The translations under genes were made by a program, and so were the position numbers. A stretch of 64,000 nucleotides of DNA from Paragordius varius (Eukaryota; Nematomorpha): assembly GCA_964247055.1 (NCBI GenBank), contig OZ176055.1, positions 4,030,001 through 4,094,000 on the forward strand, given 5' to 3'. Under the pieces are notes generated by a model. It saw nothing but the letters and a program-made list of their open reading frames with translations, made no database searches and was not told the origin of the DNA. Positions 17,744 through 28,000 of the stretch are shown here, piece by piece; the first letter of the stretch is position 1; every line of letters begins with the position of its first letter.

Positions 17744-20700
17744 ATGGAAATTTGCCCATTTTATAGTCGAATAGGCGCTTGCAGACATGGTGAAACTTGT
17801 ACAAGGCAACATGATAGGCCTGATTATAGTCGAGTATAATTGTAAATTATTTTTTAGACTATTTTGATTACCAATTTATATATAAATCCCAAGCATGCAA
17901 TCCAATCTCAACGAATAAGTAACAATATTTTTAATTTGAGTCGGAAATTTGCCACAAAATACCACAACTGATGAAGAGGAGCAATCATATTTTGATGACT
18001 TTTTTGAAGAAGTTTTTAAGGAATGTTTTGAAAAGGTAATTTTATTTAATATATTTATTGCATCATTATTCTTGGTAATCTATTATAAAATATGATGCGA
18101 ATTGGTTTTAAAACGATCGCTTAATAGGATTTAAAATTGTTATTGGCTAAATGTTTAAAAATTTAATCGAATTAATTGGTTTTAATTGTTTATTAATGTT
18201 TAACTATAACTTTAATCGGTAAGGCTAATTTAGCAAATACATATTTTGTTTTTTTATTGCTATTTAACCACTAACAATATCTGTTACTTGTTAATGAATT
18301 GTATATAATAATGGTATGAACATTTTTGGAGTTATAGATTGCACATGATGCATCATCTACCTATAAATAAATTACAATTTTACAAAATATATTTAGACTT
18401 TCCGCCAGTAGTTGAATATTTAATATGCAATAATATTTTTAGTCATATATTTAACTATTTCTCCTTCACCCAATGAGTATTGTAAATCGCCTTCAGATTA
18501 AACCATAAATAATTTCAATTAATTTTATATGTTTTTCACACTTTGAAGTAATATTCACCAAAAATATTTTAGGGGGCCAAATAAAATCTTTTTTCTGACT
18601 CAATATCCGTACTTCAAACAGGCAAACATGGCATAAAACATGTGTAGATTTTGATACTTTAAGTAAAAATAAATGAATAGCCAAAGCAAGGGTACGGCTT
18701 TGATTACCCTTGCTTTAGTACATCAATGCTGAATTTTATTTTTGATTATTGAACCCCTTACATATTTTACATAATATTTAATTGAAAACAGGCGTAAACA
18801 TGATGAATTTACTATTTTTCTTAAAGTGTTTATCTATCTTTTAATGGGTTCAATATTGTTATGGTGTTTGAATTATATTTTTTTAATTGATTAGTATGGG
18901 GAGATTGATGAAATGAACGTTTGTGGCAACCTTGGAAAACATTTATATGGAAACGTTTTTATAAAAGTAATTTGATGATCGCATTTTACGCATAACCTTG
19001 AACTGTGACTCATGTTTTTCACATAACAGTTATATGATATACCATTTACAGCTCAAATTCACCCTTAAACAATTCATATTCACCCCTGAACAATTCAAAT
19101 TCACCCTCTAACAATTCAAATTCACCCTTGAACAATTCAAATTCACCCTAAAAATAAATTATGTGTTTTCGAACTAATATAACCCATTATTAATGAGAAA
19201 TATATCTTTATGGCATAGTTTATTATTTTTTCAGTCTTATTTAAATTTAAAACAAAATTTTTATTTTTTAAAAATATATAAAAATAATGGGTAATTTTTA
19301 ATCTAAAAACATATTTTATTTGAGGGTGAATTTGAATTGTTTAAGGGTGAATTTGAATTGTTCAAGGGTGAATTTGAATTGTTCAAGGGTGAATTTGAAT
19401 TGTTTAAGGGTGAATTTGAATTGTAAATGGTATATCTTAATGTTTGATTTTTATATTTATGGATATTTAGAAACAAAAATAAGTTTTTAAATCAAACACG
19501 ATATTTTTATTTTAAATTAAATAAACATTTCTCAAATGCGTTTTTAAAACAATTTAGTTTCAAAGAAGTAAATATGCACAAAAAGCCTACCTTGACCTCA
19601 ATAATCGATGGTTTGGAGGAAGGGCTATGAATGTCGAACTTTCTCCTGTCCTTGATTTTTATGGGGCTTGTTGTCCACAATTTGATCGCGGGTATTTTAT
19701 AAGATGTTTACAGTTTTTTTGATTTTGTACAATTTTGTCGTTTGTAGGCATACAATAAAGAAGGGGCTTTTGATTTGATTTAACATTGGCATAACCTAGA
19801 TTATAATGATATTTTAATGAAGGTGGTCTATATACAAAAATTATATTATCCCTTTAAAAACGGTGTCATACTTTATAAATTTTATTATTCTTCTTCTTAT
19901 TCAAATATAGTTGTTTAGTAAATTAAATACGGATAGCTGCGAATCTTGCTAACGGTAAATTTGAATGTTTTTTAACCTAATAATCTTATATTTTATTTGC
20001 ATGGTATTATGTGTAATATTGAAAATTAAATATTTTTTTATTGGTCTTTAGTCAACAAAGAGTAGGGTCAAAGTTTAATATATCAAATCTTGTTTTTATA
20101 AAATAAGATTTCTGTATTAAGTAAATGCAGGAATTAGTTTTTGTGATTAAATTAAATCCACAGAGCAATGTTTTTTAACTTAGAATGATTATTGATATTA
20201 TATGTTGATTTTTTATTATTTTAGGGATTAATTTAATTATTTCTGCCGATAATAATATTTAAAAATCCTTTTTTATCAAAAGACATAAATGCTTATTGTA
20301 CAAAAATAATCCTCGCTAAAAGGCTATCCAGTATATTTATAATAAATTTTATCATTATTATAAAAATCCAAATCATAACACAATTTTTCTATATAATTTT
20401 AAATCAACACCTAGGCAAACATATTATTCATATTTTATAAATAAGAATAAAACGGTGTAAACAAAAGTCTATTTAATGTGTTCTTTATGAAATAGTAGCG
20501 ATATGCTAGGAGGTATGCATTTATTTCTCAATATTCTACATTATATAATGGGCTTTAATACTTTATATAAAATATTTATTATGTTATCGTCCCTTCTTCT
20601 AATATAGCGAATGTCAACGAGGTGATTTTTGTAATTTTATGCATTTAAAACCCATATCAAAAACGCTCGAAAAACGAATCGAACACTATTTGTCAGAGTA

Positions 20701-20935
20701 TGAACGCCAAATTAAACGTGAATATAAACGGTCCAAACATCATAAACACAGTAGTCGATCATCCAGTAGATCTAGTAGTAGGAGTTCTTCAAATTTTTCA
20801 ACTTCTGCCTCAAGTGATAATTCACATTCGAATGACTCTAGAAAAAACCGTACTTCCAAAAAACGCTCACATAAACATCGAAGCCACAGTGGATCCCGTA
20901 ATGCCCCTACGAGACGAACACCAGATTATGGGTGA
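17744..20935 (+). CDS. U2AF1: Splicing factor U2AF 35 kDa subunit (U2AF1), one-base frame break
   Basis: Small subunit of the U2AF heterodimer, which reads the AG at 3' splice sites. Exons: 17744-17833, 17894-18035, 18895-18966, 19558-19691, 20608-20935. Order of parts: CCCH zinc finger 1 (C4, C13, C19, H23 in [16 protein letters not shown]), the UHM/RRM domain ([28 protein letters not shown], then [10 protein letters not shown]), CCCH zinc finger 2 (C-X7-C-X5-C-X3-H ending CNFMH), then HLKPIS as in human U2AF1 and an Arg/Ser-rich tail in place of the human Gly-rich end. About 254 residues against 240 in human. The human N-terminal leader (about 14 residues) is absent: a stop precedes the ATG. 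Exon 2 is 142 nt where 141 is needed for its phase 0/0 boundaries. The frame reads [10 protein letters not shown], then must slip by one base in GGAAATTTG to read [12 protein letters not shown]. An assembly error, a real indel or an unusual splice could each explain this. A MITE lies in intron 3. Confidence 0.88.
19040..19432. mobile_element. 21-bp-unit MITE, copy C (five units per arm)
   Basis: Best preserved member. TACCATTTACA ends flanked by TA; each terminal inverted repeat is a run of five 21-bp units (core AATTCAAATTCACCC). Lies in intron 3 of U2AF1, 73 bp after the exon 3 donor and 125 bp before the exon 4 acceptor. Confidence 0.92.
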
Positions 20936-21208
20936 AAAACTTATTTATTTTTATAACTCGCTGTATTTTTGATAAATGTTTTTACGTTTCAAAGCATTTT
21001 TTCTTTAATTATGATGTATTTACGCCTATACCACTTTGGAAAAGGCGCAAAGTGGATTTAAAATGCATTATTTTTTATTACTAATTTTTTAAGGCAGGAC
21101 TGTAATTTTCTAAAAAAATATTGATATTTTGACATTTTATAATATATATGGTCTTGATCTTTGATTTTATTATTTTTAATGTAAATTTGCCATTTATTGT
21201 GTACTTAG
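20936..21208. other. Short intergenic stretch
   Basis: 3' flank of U2AF1, AT-rich. No upstream coding exon for the following PIP-box protein could be identified with confidence. Confidence 0.5.
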
Positions 21209-21470
21209 CCATAAAATTGAAACGATCGATATTGAGAAAGAGGATGATATCGATAATAAAATTGGAGATAAAGATAATATGCAAGATTTCATTGAATCGC
21301 AACTTGATAAAATTCCCAATAAAAGTTTGGTTGCCAAAAAAGGAATGCCCACATCCCCGCCAAAACCTAAGAAAATTAAGAGGGACAATGAAAACAAGAA
21401 CAAAGATTTGAGCCAGCAAACGTCCCTAGTTGCTGCCTATTTTCAACAAACAGATTCTGATTCCGAATAA
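21209..21470 (+). CDS. C-terminal exon of a protein with a PIP-box-like motif
   Basis: After an acceptor-like ACTTAG the frame reads HKIETIDIEKEDDID and stays open for 86 codons to TAA. The product is charged and low-complexity: an acidic start, MPTSPPKPKKIKR (a likely nuclear localisation signal) and near its end QTSLVAAYF, which fits the PCNA-interacting consensus Q-x-x-aliphatic-x-x-aromatic-aromatic, followed by the acidic tail QQTDSDSE. This is what the C-terminus of a replication or repair factor that binds PCNA can look like. I cannot name the protein and see no convincing upstream exon. If the first ATG (21279) is the start, it would be a 63-residue protein. The tail could also occur by chance in a low-complexity sequence. 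Confidence 0.45.
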
Positions 21471-23310
21471 ATTTTGACATAAACTCTGAAACGCGACTTT
21501 TTAAATGATTAAAATATTGAATGCATATACATCATTATTTATATGGCATATAGTAACGTTATCACTTAATATATCATTTTTCTAGTCTGATAATGGGTAA
21601 GGGTCCTATTTGCACATTTAATTTATTATATTTATGGCTAAATAAATTTATTTGTACATGTATGTAATATCTTGTATTGTAGTGTATCCCCTAAACTCTT
21701 GTAAAATAGTGAACTTCCTAATAAATAAAATTTCTCGGCCGGTATGGTATACCTTATAGGATGATCAAATATAGCTGTTTTGTTAGCAGAAGATGTAAAC
21801 CCTTACTGTAGCATACGTTGCATTGCAATTTAAACCCTCTACCTTTATCTTTATGATGTTCTAGGAGAAATTAGTTAAAGGGAAACTTTATCTTCGTCGC
21901 CGGCTAAAGCTAATATTCCTGCGGGAGAGTACTAGATTATTTACGTTTAAGAAGTAAGATTTTCAAAATGTAACTGATTTTTAGTGCCTTATAAAAAGGA
22001 AAGTAATATTTTTAGAAATTATTTTTTTATGTAGGCGTAATATGAGCTAGTTATAAAATAATGCCGAGATTGCGCGATAATTTGAAATATATGCTAAATT
22101 TTAGTCTCAACTAATGTTTTTCATAATTTTGTAGAAAATTTATTTTTTAGAATTTTTGTTGTAGTGTACTTCATACTTTCTTAAGGCAGGGAAATGATAT
22201 AAAAACGCTTTAAAATATTATCAAAACACTTTTTCTATGTTCGATGTATTTAAAGGGTCTGCTTGAAATTTTTGGGGATTTTTCGCAAAAATTCACAATT
22301 TATATTTATAAATTGATGACGAACAAATATTTTTTATAAAAATTCTGAGGTGATAGAAATATTTAGCAACATTGAGTTAGCTTCAAATTTTGCTTAATAA
22401 TAAATCCTATGAATAAAGTATGCATATATTTAACATTTTTGCGCGATCTCGGCATTTTGCTTTTATTTTATGAAGCCTTTTTTAGAAGATTAAAAAAATT
22501 TGGGACTTTCGGCGCGCTGATGCAAAAATTAAAATTTAATATTATTATGCTTTTATATTTAGTTTATGATATATTTTGGTGATGTTTTTTAGAAAGAAGC
22601 ATTTAGCTCTCAACAAAAAAAATCTTTAAAAAATGTGCACAAATTCCGCTATTTTCTGATGCACTCGCCTGCGTAAATAACTTTCTTATAATAAGTGCCA
22701 TAAGGATCTAAACCAAAAGTACCAAGAAAATCTTGATACATTTTTTTATGAAAAATGTACACCGTGTCCCTAAAAATATTCTGATCTATATATCCGATAG
22801 GAAAATACATCAGGATTATCATTGTTGGTTTTGGTCCTTACGAGTAAATATGACTTTTTCGGGATTTTATATCCCACAATTAAAAATTTGATCAACTTAA
22901 AAAGTATTTTAGGTATTAAGCCGAATTATTTTTCTCTCAAACTTTTTCGCCATCATTTTTTCCTAAAACTTTTAACATTTCATTACTTTTTCACCTTTTT
23001 GTCCTCTCTTACCTTTTGGGATAGTTTAATACTCAATTTGTTAATGAAACTACCTATTGTTATTTTTGTATTTACTTTTCTTACTCTTGCTATAACTTAT
23101 CGAATATTTAAGATGGGAAAGCATGAAAAATCTACTCTGTCAATTCCGCATTAAGCTTAGTTAAAATTGAATTTCAATTAAATATTATATGTATTAAAAA
23201 AAACTTATTTTTTATAGTTTTGTGATTTCTAGAGTTTGAGATTGTGACAGCTACAAAACAAGATCGCAACAAACAGTTGATATTAAAATCGAAATATATA
23301 AAGTTTTTGC
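21471..23310. other. Gene-free stretch with G and F repeat fragments
   Basis: About 22110-22190 matches the end of G repeat copy 7030-7560 in direct orientation, while about 22440-22660 matches 33220-33400 in inverse orientation (words such as GCGCGCTGATGC and GGGACTTTC against the inverse of GATGCGCGCTCTGAAAGTCCC), so two partial G copies face each other. About 22860-23010 resembles the F-repeat 5' part seen at 42990-43090. The open frame 22822-23154 encodes a hydrophobic low-complexity string inside this repeat and is not a gene. Confidence 0.5.
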
Positions 23311-23530
23311 TTAACACTTCGATTCAAAATGGGGTATCTAAATACCCGAGACTAAATTTAAGTTAGGATTTTTAAAAAACTATTGTAATTCAAATTTATG
23401 CTTCTATCTCAATAAAAATTATATAAATATGCCAAAATATCTAAATAAAATTTTGTTTGAAAAAAAATTTCCATGTTAAACTACTTCGACGCCATTATTT
23501 TATAAACTTTTTGCAAAATATTGTCTTCAT

Positions 23531-24117
23531 TTAACACTTCGTTTTAAATTGGGGTATCTAAATACCCCAGACTAATGAGTTAGGATTTTTAAAAAATACT
23601 GAAGTAAACGGTCCCAATTTAAATTTATGCTTCTATGCTAATAAAAATTATATAAATATGCCAAAATATCTAAATAAAATTTTGTTTTGAAAAAAAAGTT
23701 CGATGTCAAACTACTTCGACGCCATTTTTATTTTACAAAATGTTTGGAAAATATCGTCTTCATTTAATTTTAAGGGTAAAATTAAAGCTAATTTTATATT
23801 TAAATTACATCTAACATTGATAGAAATAAAAAAAACTGTTTATTTTGTATTTTTTTTTAAATTTTACCATTGCACGCATGTCAGGTTGACTTAATTTTTA
23901 CCTTTCGGTTTTAGCTTAAAAAATGTAATAACAAGTATTGTTGAATAAATTTTTTTATATATTTCGGTTTATTAATGTTATATAAGTGCAAGTATTTGCC
24001 ATGGTTTCGATTCCTTCCATATTCTTTGAAGAATTTAATTTTAAACAGGCCTGGGGTATTTAACTACCCCAATTTGAATCGAAGGATTAAAATGAATGTG
24101 TTCTCTTCAAGTGTTAA
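23531..24117 (+). mobile_element. TTAA-flanked MITE, inner copy 1 (direct)
   Basis: 587 bp including both TTAA flanks. Near the ends it carries short palindromes, GGGGTATCTAAATACCCC on the left and CTGGGGTATTTAACTACCCC on the right. Terminal CACTT/AAGTG. No coding potential. Confidence 0.9.
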
Positions 24118-24311
24118 TTTTAAGGGTAATAAAGCTAATTTTTTAAATTAAATTACATTTGACATTGATAGAAAAAGCGGCTTCTTTTGTAAAATTTTCA
24201 ATTATTGCACACATGTCACGTTCAATTTTTACCTTTCGGTTTTAGCTTAAAATAAGTAATCTCAAGTATTTATAAATAATTTTTTTATATATTTCGGTTT
24301 ATCAATGTTGT

Positions 24312-24896
24312 TTAACACTTGGATACAACACATTCATTTTAGTCCTTCGATTTAAATTGGGGTAGTTAAATACCCCAGGCCTGTTTAAAATTAAATTCTT
24401 TTAAAAATGTGGAAGGAATCGAAATTATGGCAAAATCTTGCACTTTTATAACATTAATAACCGAAATATATAAAAAAATTTACTCAAAAATACTTAATAT
24501 TACTTATTTTAAGCTAAAACCGAAAGGTAAAACTTTAGTCAACGTGACATGTGTGCAATGGTAAAATTAAAATAAGACTAAATAAACCGCTGTTTCTATT
24601 TCTATCAATGTTAGATGTGATTTAATAAAAAAACTAGCTTTAATTTTACACTTAAAATCAAATGAAGACGATATTTTGCAAAAATTTTGTAAAATCAAAA
24701 TGGCGTCGAAGTAGTTTGACATGAAACTTTTTTTTCAAAACAAAATTTTATTTAGATATTTTGGCATATTTATATAATTTTTATTAGCATAGAAGCATAA
24801 ATTTAAATTGGGACCGTTTCCTTCAGTAGTTTTTCAAAAATCCTAAATCAAATTTAGTATGGGGTATTTAGATACCCCAATTTGAATCGACGTTAA
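24312..24896 (-). mobile_element. TTAA-flanked MITE, inner copy 2 (inverted)
   Basis: 585 bp in reverse orientation inside the outer copy. The right boundary reads GAATCGACG-TTAA instead of the family GAATCGAAGTG-TTAA, a small decay at the terminus. Confidence 0.85.
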
Positions 24897-25057
24897 ACAG
24901 GCCTGGGTTATTTAACTACTCCAATTTGAATCGTAGGACTAAAATGAATGTATTGTATCCAAGTGTTAATACAGCCTGAAAGCTGGATGTTATTTGCAAT
25001 TTCTAACCATATACATTTATTTGTATGCATTAGAGTTTTAAAAAATTAGGGTAAAAA

Positions 25058-28000
25058 ATGGAGGGAAAAGGTTTAAGGTGAGTGTTTTTTTTAATTTTAA
25101 ATTTTATTGAAAAATATTGTGTTAAATGCTAATAAAAAGCTAAAAAAGCATATTTTTAGATTTAAAATAGGTTACTTGATATTAAAATTACAAATCGCTG
25201 TGGGATAAAGCTTTTCCAAATAATTTAGTGTTAATCATAAATACAACAGGCAAATAAATATGTTTAAATTAAATATAAATATTAAATTTAGAAAGCTTAC
25301 AAATTTCAATTTACTATTTAATTTTTTGTATTGATCCATTTAAATATCAACTTTTTGATCGTGTTTTAGAGCTATCTGAATTTGGGCTCTACAAGTCAAA
25401 AACTGCGATTAAGTTTATCTAATACAGGAGAAAAGGGTATGATAAATTTGTAAGTCAAACTTTCAAAACAGTTGTTTGTTTGGTATGGGGTAAAAAACTT
25501 TAAAATCACATCGCGTACAAGACAATGACCAGATACTTATATTATGGATAAGGTGACCAGACGTCCCGCTTTTGGCGGGACAGTCCCGCTTTTTCACACT
25601 TTGTCCCGCGTCCCGCTACGTTTTTAAAATGTCCCGCTTTTTCACGATTATATAAAAAAAATTTTTTTTAAATTTTTTATCATTAAATATCTTTAATCTA
25701 TTCAATATTAAATTAAAATTTTTTATTTTTAAATTAAAAATATTTATTTTTTTCGAATTTATATCATATGATTATACATGCTTCCTACTACTACTGTCAT
25801 CATTATCAAAAAGCCAAGTTATACCACAAATCTCTAGATTAAAAGACAAAATACCACAAATCGGCACCTTACAAGTTTATTCCAGAAAATTAAGGTAATA
25901 TAATATTTATTATACTATTATTTTAGTTTTATTACTACCCAACATTATTAAAAAGCCAAATTAATACCACAAATCGGTAGCTTAAAAGACAAATTGATAC
26001 CACAAATCGGTACCTTACACGTTTATTCCAGAAAATTAAGGTAATATAATATTTATTATACTAATAGTAGTTTATAAATATGAGCACAAAAAGAGGTTGT
26101 AAATTCAACGATGAATTAATCAAAGATTTTCCTTTTATCAAAAAAACGAAGAATGAATCATCTGTTAAATGTCTTATATGCGAGGGGGAATTCACCTTAG
26201 CACATGGCGACAAGCATGATATTACAAAGCATATGGAAACATAGAAACATAAAAAATGTTTAGATATGGCGGCATCATCTTACAAAAGGAGCGATTTTTT
26301 TCAAAAAACCGCTTTTGGAGAGGAAGAAAAGAATTTGGCACTAGCTGAGGGCGTGTTATCTTTTCACGCCGTTAATCACAATCATTCCTTTAGATCTATG
26401 GACTGTACCTCACAGGTTATTTGCACGTTATTCCATAAAAAATTTACATGTGCCCGTACAAAGGCTGAAGCCATTGTGTGCAATGTCCTTTCGTCACGAG
26501 CATTTTCTGAAATACAAAAAGATTTGCTAAAAATTAATTTCTTATCCCTATACTCTGATGCATCAAATCACCATGAAACAAAATTATTTCCCACTTTAAT
26601 AAAATATTTTGATTCAGAAACCGGAGTAAAAATTAAAATTTTAGATTTAATTTTTCTACCTTGTGAAAATTCCGAAAGAATATTTACTTTAATAATGCAT
26701 ATTTTAGAAAAAAATAATTTAAAAGACAAAATCGCATATTGCGCTGACAACACCATACCAACTTTGGTGGAAAAGCAATGAGGGGAACAAAAAATATTTT
26801 TTATAAATTAACAGATAATCTTAATCAAAACATTATTGGCGTTGGGTGTGACACGCATATAATACACAACGCTATTAAAACAGCTGCTGATTTGTTACCC
26901 CTAGATGTGGAAAATTCATATTTTTATATATACACGGTACGTGTTGAAACGCTTAAAGAATTTTGTGAAAATGCAGAAGTTCAATATCAAAAATGCTTGG
27001 ATATTGTTAAACTCGTTGGTTAGCTTTTATGCAAGCTATCGAAAGAATTTTAAAAATGTATGATCCTTTAAAATCTTTTTTTTATCACAGGACAATGTCC
27101 TACAACTTTAAAAAAGTTTTTTGAAAGTGATTCTTCAAAAATATGGTAATTCTTACATAATCAAGCTTCTTCCTTTCAAAATGTTATTAAATTTATAGAA
27201 GGTGACAACATTTCGACAATCGAAGTAGCCAATGAAGTTAGTAACCTAAAATTCCAATGTCAAGAACGGTTAGAAAATAATTTTATACCATTAACCATCC
27301 GCAATATAATAAATAATTTAGAAAAAGGCTTAATAAATCGCCAAGATATCCTGTACCTATAAAAATGTTTTATACAAACTGTAAAGATTATTTGGAAGAC
27401 TGGACGACGCAATTCAATGAAATTGATCACTTCATTGGATAACATTAATATCAGAATTTAATTGGTGCGATGTTCAAAAATCATTTGATTATATCTGCTC
27501 CCAAAAATTCTCAATACGTAATCTTTCAGAAAATGATCTTTTTTCTGAAGTATCATTAGTTAAAAGATATATTAATAATGAAAAACTTAAATTATGAACA
27601 AAAGAAAAATATACAGTAGAAAAGAAATGGTTGGAAATATTTCATCATTTTGAAGCCAACTATATTACATACAATAATATTTTAAAAACTGTGGGATTCG
27701 CACTATCTTTACCTGGAACCAACGCTGCTACTGAGCGCGTTTTTTCCACAGTAAATCAGGTGTGGACATCGGAAAAATCAAATCTAAATGTTGAAACTTT
27801 AAAGGCCGTTTTATCTGTCTAATATAATTTGACAAACTCCAGTGAAGACTTCTACAATATTTAAAATGATGACAATCTGCTAAAACGCATTCACACAAAA
27901 AATATACCAAAGAATAAAATATTTTCTTATATTTATAAAGTTTTTATGTTAAAAAATAAACAAAATTACTTAAAATAGTGTATAATCTTCATAATTTGTC

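Larger units (their letters stand above)
23311..24969 (+). mobile_element. TTAA-flanked MITE, outer copy split by two others
   Basis: Starts TTAACACTTCGATTCAAA and ends CCAAGTGTTAA. Its own sequence occupies 23311-23534, 24118-24311 and 24893-24969. It is interrupted by one direct copy (23531-24117) and one inverted copy (24312-24896) of the same family, each bounded by TTAA. The join across the first inner copy restores the family's uninterrupted ...CTTCATTTAATTTTAAGGG... sequence, which shows directly that insertion duplicates TTAA. Confidence 0.88.

Noticed and set aside
17919-17940. A 22-nt intron in U2AF1 (GTAACA ... TTTGAG) as explanation of the frame shift
   Set aside because: Too short for a spliceosomal intron, and it would remove NNIFNLS, which matches the homologous region of U2AF1.
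19040-19432. Regular short repeats that could suggest a CRISPR-like array
   Set aside because: The repeats are contiguous without unique spacers, form inverted arms at both ends and recur dispersed through the window, as in a MITE of an animal genome.
22822-23154. 110-codon hydrophobic open frame resembling a membrane protein
   Set aside because: Lies in dispersed repeat material shared with 42990-43090; composition is what AT-rich DNA gives.
25071-25083. Strong-looking AAG/GTGAGT donor for CHCHD4 exon 1
   Set aside because: Using it puts exon 2 out of frame; only the GTTTAAG donor seven bases earlier preserves KDKITF.
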